Source: Paenibacillus sp. FSL R10-2782 (lineage in GTDB: Bacteria; Bacillota; Bacilli; Paenibacillales; Paenibacillaceae). Taken from it: 64,000 nt of DNA. The position numbers were made by a program, and so were the translations under genes. The notes beneath the pieces are model-generated. The model saw only the letters and a program-made list of their open reading frames with translations. It was not told the origin of the DNA and did no database searches. The stretch lies in assembly GCF_038592985.1 (NCBI RefSeq), contig NZ_CP151951.1, positions 735,001 to 799,000 of the forward strand. Direction: 5' to 3'. Positions 17,386 through 25,800 of the stretch are shown here, in pieces. Numbering within the stretch: position 1 is the stretch's first letter; each line of letters begins with the position of its first letter.

Positions 17386-18891
17386 TCATTCTTTGATCCT
17401 ATCCCAGGTCTGGCGCAGGCGGTTAATACCTTCAATGATTTGGTACTCCGTTAAATGGGCAAAAATAAAACAGGCGGATGGGGGGCCTGGTGTCAGTTGG
17501 TAATCGGCTGCATCACGCCATGTGACTCCAAAAGACCGTGCTGCCTGCATCAAATGGTGATACTGAGCAGGCTCATGCTTCCAGATGGCGTAGGCATGCA
17601 GGCCGCAATCGGTCTGATGCCAGTGAAAAAGTCCACTCAACTGCTGCATTTCACGCTGGAACACGTCGTAACGTGATCTGTACATCCGGGTCATCCGGCG
17701 AAGATGGCGAACATAGTCTCCGCGCATCATAAAGCGTGCCAGTGCGCGTTGCTCCAGACGGGCAGCAGGCAGCGGGGCATATAACCGTTTGGCGGCTGTC
17801 AGCGCTTGGGCCAGTGCAGCGGGCAGAATAGCGTAGCCCAATCGAAGACTACTGAACATGCTTTTGGAAAAGGAACTGACATAGATTACACAATCCCTGC
17901 GATCCAGTGCTTTCAGCGGTTCAATCGGTCGTCCTGCCCAACGGAATTCGCTGTCATAATCATCTTCGATAATCCACGCGCCTCTGGATACCGCCCACTG
18001 CAAAATGTGTTGACGTCGTGCTAATGGCAATACAGCTCCGGTTGGAAACTGTCGTCCCGGTGTAACAAACAGTAATCTGGAATCCCAATCCTGCGGAATA
18101 ATTCCTTGTTGATCCAGCTCAGCGGCTTGTACTTGTCCGCCCGATGCAGTAACCGCACGGTGGATACCGGGGTAACAGGGATTTTCCAGTACAATTGGAT
18201 CTTGCTCATTAATAAGCAATTGGCATAATAATGTGATCACTTCCATGGAACCACTGCATAATACAACTTGATCCGGGTGGGCCGTAATTCCCCGTGTTCT
18301 TCCAACATGCTGACAAATTGCTTCGCGCAACCATACATCACCATTCACAGGTGCTGTCATCAAGGCAGATGAAAGCTTTTGCAGGTCTTTGCCAGCGGTA
18401 GCCATTGCGCTTTTCCATGCGGTCAGTGAACTGCCTTCCAACACCACTTCTCCTGCCTGAAAAGAAATCAGGGGTTGTTGAGCCTCATCTTCATTCACAG
18501 CAGAAGCAGGAGAAGGCTGTGGCTCTCTTTCCATCTGTATAATCCGTTGTCCCCATGCTGACAGAGCTGGGGTTGTTTGTTTTACAGAAGGCGCTTGCTG
18601 GCTCTGCTTGTCGATCGGTGATTTGGTAGGTAGCATCGCTGTCTGCTCAATGACAAAGGTACCTCTGCCTACCGCCGTTTTCACATATCCTTCTGCCAAC
18701 AGCATATCGTAGGCTTCTGCAACACTGCCCCGCGAAATTCCATACATCACAGCCAGATCACGACTGGAAGGCAGGCGCGTATCGCTGGCAAGTGAACCGT
18801 TCAGAATTCCTTCCCGAAGGGCATGATACAATGCCAAGTATTTATGATGATACATTTGAATAGCACGCTGATAAGCAATCGTAATATCCAT
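17386..18891 (-). CDS. MocR/PdxR-type regulator (GntR HTH fused to aminotransferase-like domain)
   Basis: The 501-aa protein has an N-terminal GntR winged helix (LPSSRDLAVMYGISRGSVAEAY, split here as its key helix around residues 40-60). A linker rich in Ser and Gln follows. A fold-type I aminotransferase-like domain carries the PLP-binding Lys in SSFSKSMF and the Asp of EDDYDSEF. Such proteins sense PLP or related vitamers. It is divergent from a pyridoxamine-oxidase-like flavoprotein gene, the usual MocR target layout. Confidence 0.9.
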   Translation of the reverse strand: MDITIAYQRAIQMYHHKYLALYHALREGILNGSLASDTRLPSSRDLAVMYGISRGSVAEAYDMLLAEGYVKTAVGRGTFVIEQTAMLPTKSPIDKQSQQAPSVKQTTPALSAWGQRIIQMEREPQPSPASAVNEDEAQQPLISFQAGEVVLEGSSLTAWKSAMATAGKDLQKLSSALMTAPVNGDVWLREAICQHVGRTRGITAHPDQVVLCSGSMEVITLLCQLLINEQDPIVLENPCYPGIHRAVTASGGQVQAAELDQQGIIPQDWDSRLLFVTPGRQFPTGAVLPLARRQHILQWAVSRGAWIIEDDYDSEFRWAGRPIEPLKALDRRDCVIYVSSFSKSMFSSLRLGYAILPAALAQALTAAKRLYAPLPAARLEQRALARFMMRGDYVRHLRRMTRMYRSRYDVFQREMQQLSGLFHWHQTDCGLHAYAIWKHEPAQYHHLMQAARSFGVTWRDAADYQLTPGPPSACFIFAHLTEYQIIEGINRLRQTWDRIKE

Positions 18892-18931
18892 AACCTTCTC
18901 CTTCCATTGGACTACTCATTTTCAATCATAT

Positions 18932-18951
18932 TGGATCTATTCATTGATCCA
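18932..18951. promoter_or_regulatory. Inverted repeat in the MocR / flavoprotein divergent promoter
   Basis: TGGATC and GATCCA are separated by 8 nt in the 115-bp divergent region. It is a candidate binding site for the MocR-type regulator; the assignment rests on position only. Confidence 0.35.
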
Positions 18952-19006
18952 TTTTCAACATAATCTGAAATGTATCGCTGGTCAATAGACGAAAGGAGCA
19001 TGAGCC

Positions 19007-19618
19007 ATGAGAAGAAAAGAATTTACGGTGGCAGAAGAAGAGGAAATTGAGCAATTTCTGAGCGAGGTCAGCTTCGGATTTCTGGGCATGAATAGCGAGG
19101 ACGGGTTCCCTCGTGTTGTACCCTTGAATTTTGCTTATGGAAACGGTGTTTTTTATATTCATGGCAGTCGTGTCGGAGAGAAGATGGAACGGATGAAGGA
19201 TGACAACCGGGTCACTTTTTCCGCTGCCAAAGAGTATGCACTCATTCCGTCTTATTTTACGGATGAACATATGGCATGTCCGGCGACTTCATTTTTTAAA
19301 AGTATTACCGTGCGTGGTCATGCGGAGCAGGTAGTGGAGCTGGAAGAAAAGGCGTCGGCATTTTCCATTTTTATGAGTAAGCTGCAACCGGAAGGCGGCT
19401 ATGATGCTATTGATGCCAGCGATCCCCGGTATGCTTCACGTCTGAAAGGAGTCGCGCTGATCAAGATTGTACCGGATGAGTGGACTGCCAAATTCAAATT
19501 CGGGCAGAACGTTAAAGATCAGGAACGTCAACAGATTATCGACGGTTTGCAAAACCGTGGGCTGGATGATGATCTGGCAACCATTGAAATGATGCGCAAA
19601 TATTGTCCTCACCTCTAA
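19007..19618 (+). CDS. Pyridoxamine 5'-phosphate oxidase-like flavin-binding protein
   Basis: This 203-aa protein has the split-barrel FMN-binding fold of the pyridoxamine 5'-phosphate oxidase-like superfamily, close in pattern to NimA-type proteins (EVSFGFLGMNSEDGFPRVVPLNF, shown here as a longer family block near residues 22-43). GAAAGGAGCATGAGCC precedes the ATG. It is divergent from a MocR regulator, so its expression is probably tied to vitamin B6 or a related metabolite. The substrate is unknown. Confidence 0.8.
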   Translation: MRRKEFTVAEEEEIEQFLSEVSFGFLGMNSEDGFPRVVPLNFAYGNGVFYIHGSRVGEKMERMKDDNRVTFSAAKEYALIPSYFTDEHMACPATSFFKSITVRGHAEQVVELEEKASAFSIFMSKLQPEGGYDAIDASDPRYASRLKGVALIKIVPDEWTAKFKFGQNVKDQERQQIIDGLQNRGLDDDLATIEMMRKYCPHL

Positions 19619-19667
19619 TCCAGTGTAATTATTCCTGCTCACTCACGGTCTAATTGGTTAATTATAC

Positions 19668-19751
19668 CTTGAGGAAGATGCCCTTAGATTTCAAAACCTT
19701 CATTTCTTCTGTATTAGGTCTTTTGAAGGACAGGCGTATATCATCCTCAAG
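19668..19751. repeat. Nested inverted repeat in the 200-bp gap before the TetR gene
   Basis: CTTGAGGA (19668) and TCCTCAAG (19744) form the outer arms. CCTTCA (19697) and TGAAGG (19724) form an inner pair. No T run follows. It may be a structured leader or a small repeat; its role is not known. Confidence 0.3.
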
Positions 19752-19816
19752 CCCGTTGTTCTTACTGCAAAGGGACTTTATAATACGATAGATTTGTGTA
19801 GTAAGGGGGCAAAATC

Positions 19817-20404
19817 GTGATGAGAACAGGAATCAGAAGTCGGGAAGGTCGACGGTTGTTACTGGAGGCAGGGGCTGAGGAGTTCGCTCAGACCGGTTTT
19901 TATCAGACAAAGGTAAGCTCGATTGCGGCGCGTGCAGGATTGACGCAGCCGGATTTTTATATTCATTTTGAGAGTAAGGAACAGATGTATGAGGAGCTTG
20001 TCGAGAGCTTCCGTTTGTTGGTGAATGAGACGGTCCAATGTATGGAGGTGGAGCCGGAGCAAAGCCAAGCTGAAATGTTGAGCCGGGGACAAGTGTTTCT
20101 GGAATCCGTATTTCGTATGTTATCCAATAATCCGGCGATAACCCGTGTCGGATTTTACCAAGCGGCAGACTCGGTGCGTATCAAGGCAGAAATGGCAGGT
20201 CATATTAAAAAAAATCTACTTGCTGCACAACGTCGTGGCTCTTACCGTGAGGAGTTGGACCCGGAGCTGACTGCGGAATGCGTCGTTGGCTTGATTGAAC
20301 GGTTGACGTTAACCCAATTACTGACTGGACGCGAAAGTCCATCCGTACTTGCCAAGCAGACACGAAACCTGCTCTATCACGGCTTGCTGACACATGAAGG
20401 ATAG
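19817..20404 (+). CDS. TetR family transcriptional regulator
   Basis: A 195-aa TetR-type repressor. The N-terminal helix-turn-helix is visible as VSSIAARAGLTQPDFYIHF (about residues 33-52), and the remaining helices form the ligand/dimer domain. AAGGGGG precedes adjacent GTG (19817) and ATG (19820) codons; either could start the protein. No divergent partner gene is present, so its target is not evident. The two YjcZ genes follow on the same strand after 114 bp. Confidence 0.85.
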   Translation: MMRTGIRSREGRRLLLEAGAEEFAQTGFYQTKVSSIAARAGLTQPDFYIHFESKEQMYEELVESFRLLVNETVQCMEVEPEQSQAEMLSRGQVFLESVFRMLSNNPAITRVGFYQAADSVRIKAEMAGHIKKNLLAAQRRGSYREELDPELTAECVVGLIERLTLTQLLTGRESPSVLAKQTRNLLYHGLLTHEG

Positions 20405-20518
20405 GGGAGCCAATGCTTAAAAGACCTACATTTGGGCGTGAGGAGCGGCATCTGTACCTATCATGGCTGGCATCATACGCATAAGATGCTTTTGTAAACC
20501 ATGAAGGGAGGAATCAGC

Positions 20519-20620
20519 ATGTCTGGAGTAGGCGCTGGTTATGGAGCTTTCACATCTACAGGAGCGATTCTGGTACTTTTCATTTTGCTCGTTATCATTT
20601 CTAAAGCATTCGTGATCTAA
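20519..20620 (+). CDS. YjcZ family sporulation protein (33 aa)
   Basis: A 33-aa peptide begins with a Gly/Tyr-rich segment (MSGVGAGYGAFTSTGAILV) and continues into one hydrophobic helix, VLFILLVIIS. This is the pattern of YjcZ/SscA-type small sporulation proteins made in the mother cell. GGGAGGAATCAGC precedes the ATG. A second copy lies 66 bp downstream. Confidence 0.8.
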   Translation: MSGVGAGYGAFTSTGAILVLFILLVIISKAFVI

Positions 20621-20686
20621 TTCGTTGCTAAACAATCAGCATTCGAGCGATTTGTTTGTAATCAACGAAGAGAGGAGGAAGTTGAA

Positions 20687-20794
20687 ATGGGTGAAGTAGA
20701 AAGAGGTTGTGGCTACGGTGTTTGGACTTCCACTGGTGTGATTCTGGTACTCTTCATATTGTTGGTTATCATTACTCGCACTATTTTCATCTAA
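20687..20794 (+). CDS. YjcZ family sporulation protein (35 aa)
   Basis: The second small peptide shares the STG-ILVLFILLVII core with its neighbour and has a distinct N-terminus, MGEVERGCGYGVWT. AGGAGGAAGTTGAA precedes the ATG. The tandem pair looks like a local duplication, and both are followed by one terminator. Confidence 0.8.
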   Translation: MGEVERGCGYGVWTSTGVILVLFILLVIITRTIFI

Positions 20795-20854
20795 ATTCTA
20801 TATCATGGGCTTGAGCGCCGATGCTTCGGCCCTATGGTAATGCAAGCCGGAACA

Positions 20855-20889
20855 GGAACCGTCTCCAATAGGGGCGGTTTCTTTTTTTT
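20855..20889 (+). terminator. Intrinsic terminator after the YjcZ pair
   Basis: An 11-bp stem with G-T wobbles (GGAACCG with CGGTTTC at the base) is followed by eight T. The T run abuts the promoter of the next gene. Confidence 0.75.
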
Positions 20890-20918
20890 GAAGTTAACGT
20901 TGACGTTAACGTTATATA
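20888..20918 (+). promoter_or_regulatory. MerR-type promoter and operator
   Basis: TTGAAG (20888-20893) and TATATA (20913-20918) are 19 bp apart, the long spacer typical of MerR-controlled promoters. The spacer region holds a perfect 8-bp inverted repeat, GTTAACGT-TG-ACGTTAAC (20893-20910). This fits activation by DNA untwisting of the following MerR gene and efflux pump. Confidence 0.7.
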
Positions 20919-20960
20919 GGTGTAGTGTTTATATGTAAATTTTTTCATAAGTAGGGTGTC

Positions 20961-21415
20961 ATGCTTACGTATAAAATTGACGAGGTTGCCAAGCAATGCG
21001 GTTTGACCAAGCGAACCATTCGTTATTATGAGGAAATCGGTCTGTTGCCCTCCCCGCAGCGCAGCGAAGGGAATATGCGGCTGTATACGCAGGAGGATGT
21101 GGATTTACTAAAAAAATAGTGAGTGCCAAGGAGGTGCTTGGCTTCTCCTTGCAAGAGCTTCAGCGTTACATATCCGCAGCGGAAATACTAAAGGGTCAGC
21201 GGGAGGAATACCGTGAGCGAACGGATAACCTGCTTCCTGCTGAGCGCCGGGACATGTTGGAGGATATGGAAGCAGCACTGAACGAACAGTTGGAGTTGAT
21301 GGAGGGAAAAATCAACAGCATCCGTATGCTCCAGACCGAGCTGGAGGAATTGCGGGTCAGGGTTCGTGAGCGAAAAATTCTGCTAGATAAGGAACTTGGC
21401 AGCGCCCCGTCATAA
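20961..21415 (+). pseudogene. MerR family regulator interrupted by a -1 frameshift at an A7 run
   Basis: The first 52 codons encode a MerR winged helix (YKIDEVAKQCGLTKRTIRYY) and stop at a TAG at 21117-21119. The next frame supplies the rest (IVSAKEVLGFSLQELQRYI and a long coiled coil). The junction is CTAAAAAAATAG, with seven A at 21110-21116. One extra A, or a -1 slip on A-AAA-AAA, would join both parts into about 151 aa. It could be a real indel, an assembly error or programmed slippage. The MFS gene follows after 41 bp. Confidence 0.8.
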
Positions 21416-21456
21416 GAGGAGCATTCTACATTTAGATTTGGAGGTTACATCATATT

Positions 21457-22686
21457 ATGAGTTCACAACACGCATTACCTGAGGAGTTAAAGTTACCTGA
21501 TGAGTTAAAAAAACAGGCAGGCTTGCTCTCTCAGCCCAAGGCGGTATGGGCGGTTGCTTTTGCCTGTGTTATTTCATTTATGGGACTGGGATTAGTCGAT
21601 CCTATCCTCCCGGCAATCGCCGATCAGCTTCATGCCACCAAGAGTCAGGTGTCACTGTTGTTCACCAGCTATAATCTGGTGACAGGCGTGGCTATGCTCA
21701 TTACGGGCGTAGTGTCCAGCCGATTGGGTGTCAAATGGACGCTGCTGACCGGAATATTGCTCATTATTGTGTTTGCCGGGTTGGGCGGTACAGCCGATAC
21801 GGTTGGCGGGATTGTGGGCTACCGGGCAGGCTGGGGTCTGGGGAATGCCCTGTTTATTGCTACGGCGCTATCCGCAATTGTCGGTCTGTCCACTTCGGGA
21901 ACGGCCAAAGCGATTATTTTGTATGAGGCGGCCCTGGATCTCGGGATTTCGGTCGGCCCGCTGCTTGGCGGTGAGTTAGGCTCCATTTCTTGGCGCGGTC
22001 CGTTCTTCGGTGTAGCTGCATTGATGGTTGTGGGATTCTTGTTCATTACATTTATGCTGCCTACGATTCCAAAGCCTAAAAAGCGCGGCTCGATTGCTGA
22101 TCCGTTCAAAGCACTCACTTATCCTGCCTTGCTAACGCTGGGCGTTGTGGCTTTGTTGTATAACTTCGGATTTTTTACACTGATGGCGTATTCTCCATAT
22201 GTGATGCATCTGGACGAGCATGGTTTGGGCTATGTCTTTTTCGGCTGGGGAATTATGCTTGCCTTTACCTCGGTGTTTGTAGCACCGAAGATTCAAGCTC
22301 GCTTTAGCGTGGTATCTTCCATTAGTGTCATGCTAACGCTGTTTGCCATTGATTTAGGCGTCATGGCGATAGGGACGGTCGCAGGCTCACCGACGATTGT
22401 CATTGTGGCGGTCATCTTGGCTGGTATTTTTTTGGGGATTAACAATACATTGATCACCACGGCTGTGATGCAGGCTGCTCCGGTGGAGCGCTCCACAGCA
22501 TCTGCGGCCTACAGCTTTATGCGCTTTTTGGGTGGGGCGATCTCACCGTGGCTTGCAGGAAAGCTGTCCGAGTGGTATACGGCGGAAACTCCATTTTATT
22601 TTGGCGCATTGATGGTACTGCTGGGTGTAGTGGTGCTGATCGTACGTCGTCGACATATGCAGGATATACAGATTGATGCTCACTAA
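21457..22686 (+). CDS. MFS multidrug efflux transporter (12 helices)
   Basis: A 409-aa major facilitator with about 12 helices. The motif between helices 2 and 3 reads GVVSSRLGVKWTLL and matches the MFS A motif loosely; the antiporter-type stretch GWGLGNALFIATALS is also present. TTGGAGG lies 12 nt before the ATG. It sits directly behind the MerR gene and its 19-bp-spacer promoter, so MerR-controlled drug efflux is likely. The ligand is unknown. Confidence 0.87.
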   Translation: MSSQHALPEELKLPDELKKQAGLLSQPKAVWAVAFACVISFMGLGLVDPILPAIADQLHATKSQVSLLFTSYNLVTGVAMLITGVVSSRLGVKWTLLTGILLIIVFAGLGGTADTVGGIVGYRAGWGLGNALFIATALSAIVGLSTSGTAKAIILYEAALDLGISVGPLLGGELGSISWRGPFFGVAALMVVGFLFITFMLPTIPKPKKRGSIADPFKALTYPALLTLGVVALLYNFGFFTLMAYSPYVMHLDEHGLGYVFFGWGIMLAFTSVFVAPKIQARFSVVSSISVMLTLFAIDLGVMAIGTVAGSPTIVIVAVILAGIFLGINNTLITTAVMQAAPVERSTASAAYSFMRFLGGAISPWLAGKLSEWYTAETPFYFGALMVLLGVVVLIVRRRHMQDIQIDAH

Positions 22687-22713
22687 GAATGAACTTCTGA
22701 GGGGGAAAAGAGT

Positions 22714-23142
22714 ATGAGCGAATACCAACATATTCTGGTCGCGATCGATGGTTCGGAACAGGCTATGAAGGCGTTGGAGACAGCCAAAGCGCTGTCTAAA
22801 CAGCTTCAGGGTGGACCGCGTCTGACCGTATTGCATGTGAATCCGGCTTTATCCATGAATGAACCTCCGATTGGGGTGGATGTGGATGAGCGAATTGAGG
22901 AGGAAGGACGTCATATATTGGAGCCAGCATCTGATTATTTGAAGGACGAGGGTATTTCTTATCGCGTGCTGGTGGGTCATGGTGACCCGGCGAGTGTTAT
23001 TTGCAAAAGTGCAGAGCAGGAGCAGGTGGATCTGATTATTATGGGAACACGGGGCAAAGGGCTGGTTTCCGAAATGATCCTGGGAAGCGTCAGCCATCAT
23101 GTGATCCAGCATGCGCCCTGCCCTGTGCTGACGGTAAAATAA
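22714..23142 (+). CDS. Universal stress protein (UspA family)
   Basis: A single-domain 142-aa UspA protein. The N-terminal ILVAIDGSEQA and the C-terminal ATP-binding motif GTRGKGLVSEMILGSVSHHV (G2xG9xGS type) are intact, so it should bind ATP. GAGGGGGAAAAGAGT precedes the ATG. It follows the MFS gene after 27 bp, so the two may share a transcript. A long bidirectional hairpin lies beyond its stop. Confidence 0.92.
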   Translation: MSEYQHILVAIDGSEQAMKALETAKALSKQLQGGPRLTVLHVNPALSMNEPPIGVDVDERIEEEGRHILEPASDYLKDEGISYRVLVGHGDPASVICKSAEQEQVDLIIMGTRGKGLVSEMILGSVSHHVIQHAPCPVLTVK

Positions 23143-23147
23143 GCGGT

Positions 23148-23220
23148 AAAAAAGCCTGTCTGAAAAGGGAAGGAGATACGCATGATGCGTATAACCTCCC
23201 CAGATCAGCCGGGCTTTTTT
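23148..23220. terminator. Long imperfect hairpin between convergent genes
   Basis: AAAAAAGCC at 23148 pairs with GGCTTTTTT at 23212. Inner stems are CTGA/TCAG and ATACGCAT/ATGCGTAT, with roughly 28 of 36 positions paired. T runs on both strands suit a bidirectional terminator, though the arm is much longer than needed. Confidence 0.7.
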
Positions 23221-23231
23221 AGTAAGGATAT

Positions 23232-24623
23232 TCAGCGCAAAACTTTCCGAACCCACTTGAGTTTATCTCCGTAAGGTGGGAATAGAAGCTTGTTGTTGAT
23301 CTCGGAGTTTTTCTTCATGATGCTTTTGGTGTGGGAGAAGAGATCAAAGCTATATTTTCCATGGTAACCGCCCATACCGGCTGCTCCAACGCCTCCGAAG
23401 GGAATGTGCGGGTTAGCGATATGAGACACCGTATCGTTTACACATCCACCTCCAAAGGACAGGCGGGTAAGCACTTCATGTTCAACCTGTTTATCTTCTG
23501 TAAATAAATACAGTGCCAGTGGCTTCGGATGATCCATTACCGTTTGGATAGCCTCTTCCAACTGTTCAAATTCCAGCATCGGCAGGATTGGCCCAAATAT
23601 TTCATCCTGCATCGCAGCATCTGACCAGGATCGGGACTCCAGAAGGGTAGGCTCAATATAGAGGTCTTCCCGAAGCGTTGTACCACCAAAGCGTATATTC
23701 TCCCGATCCCGCTCAATCATAGCAGCCAATCGGTCAAACTGTCGCTCATTGACGATACGGCCGTAATCGCTGCTTTGCTGAGCATCCTGACCATAAAAGC
23801 TTGTAATTGCTGCCTTCATCTGCTCCAATAGCTCTTTCTTAACCTCTTTATGGACAAGCACATAATCGGGGGCAATGCAGGTCTGACCCGTATTCATCAT
23901 CTTTCCCCAAATAATACGCTTGGCGGCCATCTCGATCTTTGCAGATCGCTCTACAATGACCGGACTTTTTCCTCCAAGCTCCAGAGTGACAGGCACTAGA
24001 TTTTTGGACGCCGCCTCCATGACAATTTTGCCAACCCCCACGCTCCCCGTAAAGAAAATATAGTCAAATGGAGCATGAATCAACGCGGATGTGACTTCCT
24101 TTTCGCCTTCAATCATCCGAATATAAGACTCATCAAAGGTTTCATGTATCAGCTTCCTGATGACAGCGGCAACAGCAGGCGTATTTTCGGATGGCTTCAG
24201 AACGACTCCGTTCCCTCCGGCAATGGCACCAATGAGCGGCTCAATTAACAATTGAAATGGATAGTTAAACGGACCGACAATCAGTACTGTTCCGTAAGGT
24301 TCCTTGTACACATAGCTTCTGGTTAGAGGGTGATAAATAGGTGTTTTTACCCTTTGGGGCTTCATCCACTTCTTGAGGTGCTTTGTCATATATCGAATAC
24401 TGTCCAGAGTAAAGCCGATTTCGGTGGTATAGGCTTCAAATTCATTTTTGCGTAAATCCTGAAACAAGGCGGACATAATCGGTTGCTCATAACGTTGGAT
24501 GGCATGGGCCAGCTTTCGTAACTGCTCCAGCCGAAACTCAACACTACGGGTTTGCCCACTGTGAAAAAATTGACGATGCTGCTGTAAAATGTGGCTGACC
24601 TGCTCTGATGTTAGCTGCTCCAT
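23232..24623 (-). CDS. Aldehyde dehydrogenase (class 3 / YwdH-like)
   Basis: A 463-aa NAD(P)-dependent aldehyde dehydrogenase. The catalytic Cys is in GQTCIAPDYVLV and the general-base Glu in TLELGGKSPVIV. It has the shorter ~460-aa form and hydrophobic-basic C-terminus (KLKWVRKVLR) of class 3 fatty-aldehyde types. The ATG at 24623 suits the GGAGGG site upstream; an in-frame ATG at 24632 is only 2 nt from it. It is 31 nt behind an ArsR gene on the same strand, so the two form an operon. Confidence 0.9.
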   Translation of the reverse strand: MEQLTSEQVSHILQQHRQFFHSGQTRSVEFRLEQLRKLAHAIQRYEQPIMSALFQDLRKNEFEAYTTEIGFTLDSIRYMTKHLKKWMKPQRVKTPIYHPLTRSYVYKEPYGTVLIVGPFNYPFQLLIEPLIGAIAGGNGVVLKPSENTPAVAAVIRKLIHETFDESYIRMIEGEKEVTSALIHAPFDYIFFTGSVGVGKIVMEAASKNLVPVTLELGGKSPVIVERSAKIEMAAKRIIWGKMMNTGQTCIAPDYVLVHKEVKKELLEQMKAAITSFYGQDAQQSSDYGRIVNERQFDRLAAMIERDRENIRFGGTTLREDLYIEPTLLESRSWSDAAMQDEIFGPILPMLEFEQLEEAIQTVMDHPKPLALYLFTEDKQVEHEVLTRLSFGGGCVNDTVSHIANPHIPFGGVGAAGMGGYHGKYSFDLFSHTKSIMKKNSEINNKLLFPPYGDKLKWVRKVLR

Positions 24624-24654
24624 AAAGTACATATCCCTCCTATTCAGCCTTTTA

Positions 24655-24957
24655 TTAAAGGCAGTTCCGTTCCAGCGTTGTGACTAGGTTTTTCAATAGC
24701 TGTATCGAATGATCCAAGGCTAAAAAATAATGGTGCTCCGTGCCTCGTTGTTCCAGTTGGACGACTCCCGCATTCTTCAGAAGCTTCAAATGGTGGGAAA
24801 CGGCAGGCCGTGACAAAACCAAATGCTCCGTAATAGCGTTGACGGTCATCTTGCCATTCTCTGAAAGTAAGAGCAAAATATCCTGACGGTGCGGTTCGCT
24901 TAAAGTCTGAAAAGTAGGAATGCATGCTCGAAGCAGCTCGATTGCTTGTTTTCCCAT
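24655..24957 (-). CDS. ArsR family transcriptional regulator
   Basis: A 100-aa winged-helix regulator with the recognition helix in LVLSRPAVSHHLKLLKNAG. Only one Cys pair exists at the ends (Cys12 and Cys99), so the classical metal site is not clear. AAGGGGG lies upstream of the ATG. It leads the operon with aldehyde dehydrogenase and probably represses it from the palindrome upstream. Confidence 0.88.
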   Translation of the reverse strand: MGKQAIELLRACIPTFQTLSEPHRQDILLLLSENGKMTVNAITEHLVLSRPAVSHHLKLLKNAGVVQLEQRGTEHHYFLALDHSIQLLKNLVTTLERNCL

Positions 24958-24973
24958 ATTTATAGTATCCCCC

Positions 24974-24993
24974 TTAAATGTTTAACCATTTAA
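24974..24993. promoter_or_regulatory. Palindromic operator of the ArsR-aldehyde dehydrogenase operon
   Basis: TTAAATG and CATTTAA are separated by 6 nt, about 17 bp before the arsR-type start codon. The size and place suit ArsR autorepression. Confidence 0.5.
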
Positions 24994-24999
24994 ACCTAA

Positions 25000-25264
25000 T
25001 GGAAGGAGTATAGTCTTTTTGATATGAGTATTCAAGTCGAGCAAAAAGAATAGCATACAAAATAACACTAGATACAAAGAACCACCGGATACAGGTTATT
25101 TCGCCTGAATATCAACCAGTAGTTCTTTATGCCTAGTATGAAATTCTCGCCCTGGTCATCCATTGTTTTTTGTCGGTTAGCTATGATGCTGCGTATCATG
25201 GTTCAAAAGCATCTGTACATGAAGACATTTGTGAAGTATACCTATGTAGGATAGCAAGCTGTAG
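25000..25264. other. Intergenic region, no gene seen
   Basis: About 265 bp between the divergent side of the ArsR operon and the stop of the AbrB-like gene. It is AT-rich and shows only short imperfect repeats; no gene or clear terminator is seen. Confidence 0.5.
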
Positions 25265-25729
25265 TTATAGCATTTTTTTGAGCTGGGATATTCGGGCTTG
25301 GGAAACGTCAAGTATCTTTGCATATTCGTGCTGTGCTGCATTGGGTTGTTTTTGCATCAATTCTTTTAGGCTTTCGATCATCTGTTGCGTTGATCGACGC
25401 AAACGTTTGGATTGCTTCAATGGCCTTTCCCTGCTGGAGAAAGTCGATTTGGACGGCCTGGTGATAGGGCTGAAATCCGTACCATTTTTCAAATCACGAA
25501 TACATTCCCCACAAATAAAGCTGTCTCTAAAATAAGTCAATTGCTCCGCCGAACCACACATTTTACACGTCACCCCGGTATATTTTCGTAAGGCGAGAGT
25601 ACCCGTTTCCTCATCAGCGAAAATCTCAACAGGATCACCCATCTTGTAATCCATTGAAATTCGCATCTCTTTGGGAATGACGATACGACCTAACGAATCT
25701 AAGGGACGTGTCATACCTGTATTTTTCAA
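25265..25729 (-). CDS. AbrB/SpoVT-like regulator with zinc ribbon and C-terminal helical domain
   Basis: A 154-aa protein with an AbrB-type swapped-hairpin domain at residues 6-50 (TRPLDSLGRIVIPKEMR). A zinc ribbon follows with CxxC at 55-58 and again about 20 residues on (CGEC). A basic linker and a C-terminal helical segment with an HTH look end it (AKILDVSQARISQLKKML). The start is a TTG at 25729 because AAGGAGG lies 7 nt before it; the next ATG is too far. It is the intact paralogue of the split gene at 11728-12172. Confidence 0.85.
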   Translation of the reverse strand: MKNTGMTRPLDSLGRIVIPKEMRISMDYKMGDPVEIFADEETGTLALRKYTGVTCKMCGSAEQLTYFRDSFICGECIRDLKNGTDFSPITRPSKSTFSSRERPLKQSKRLRRSTQQMIESLKELMQKQPNAAQHEYAKILDVSQARISQLKKML

Positions 25730-25800
25730 ATGATAACCTCCTTTTTTTATATCCTTATAATACTAAATAAAGGGGAGAAAAAAGAATAGGCTTAGAGAAG

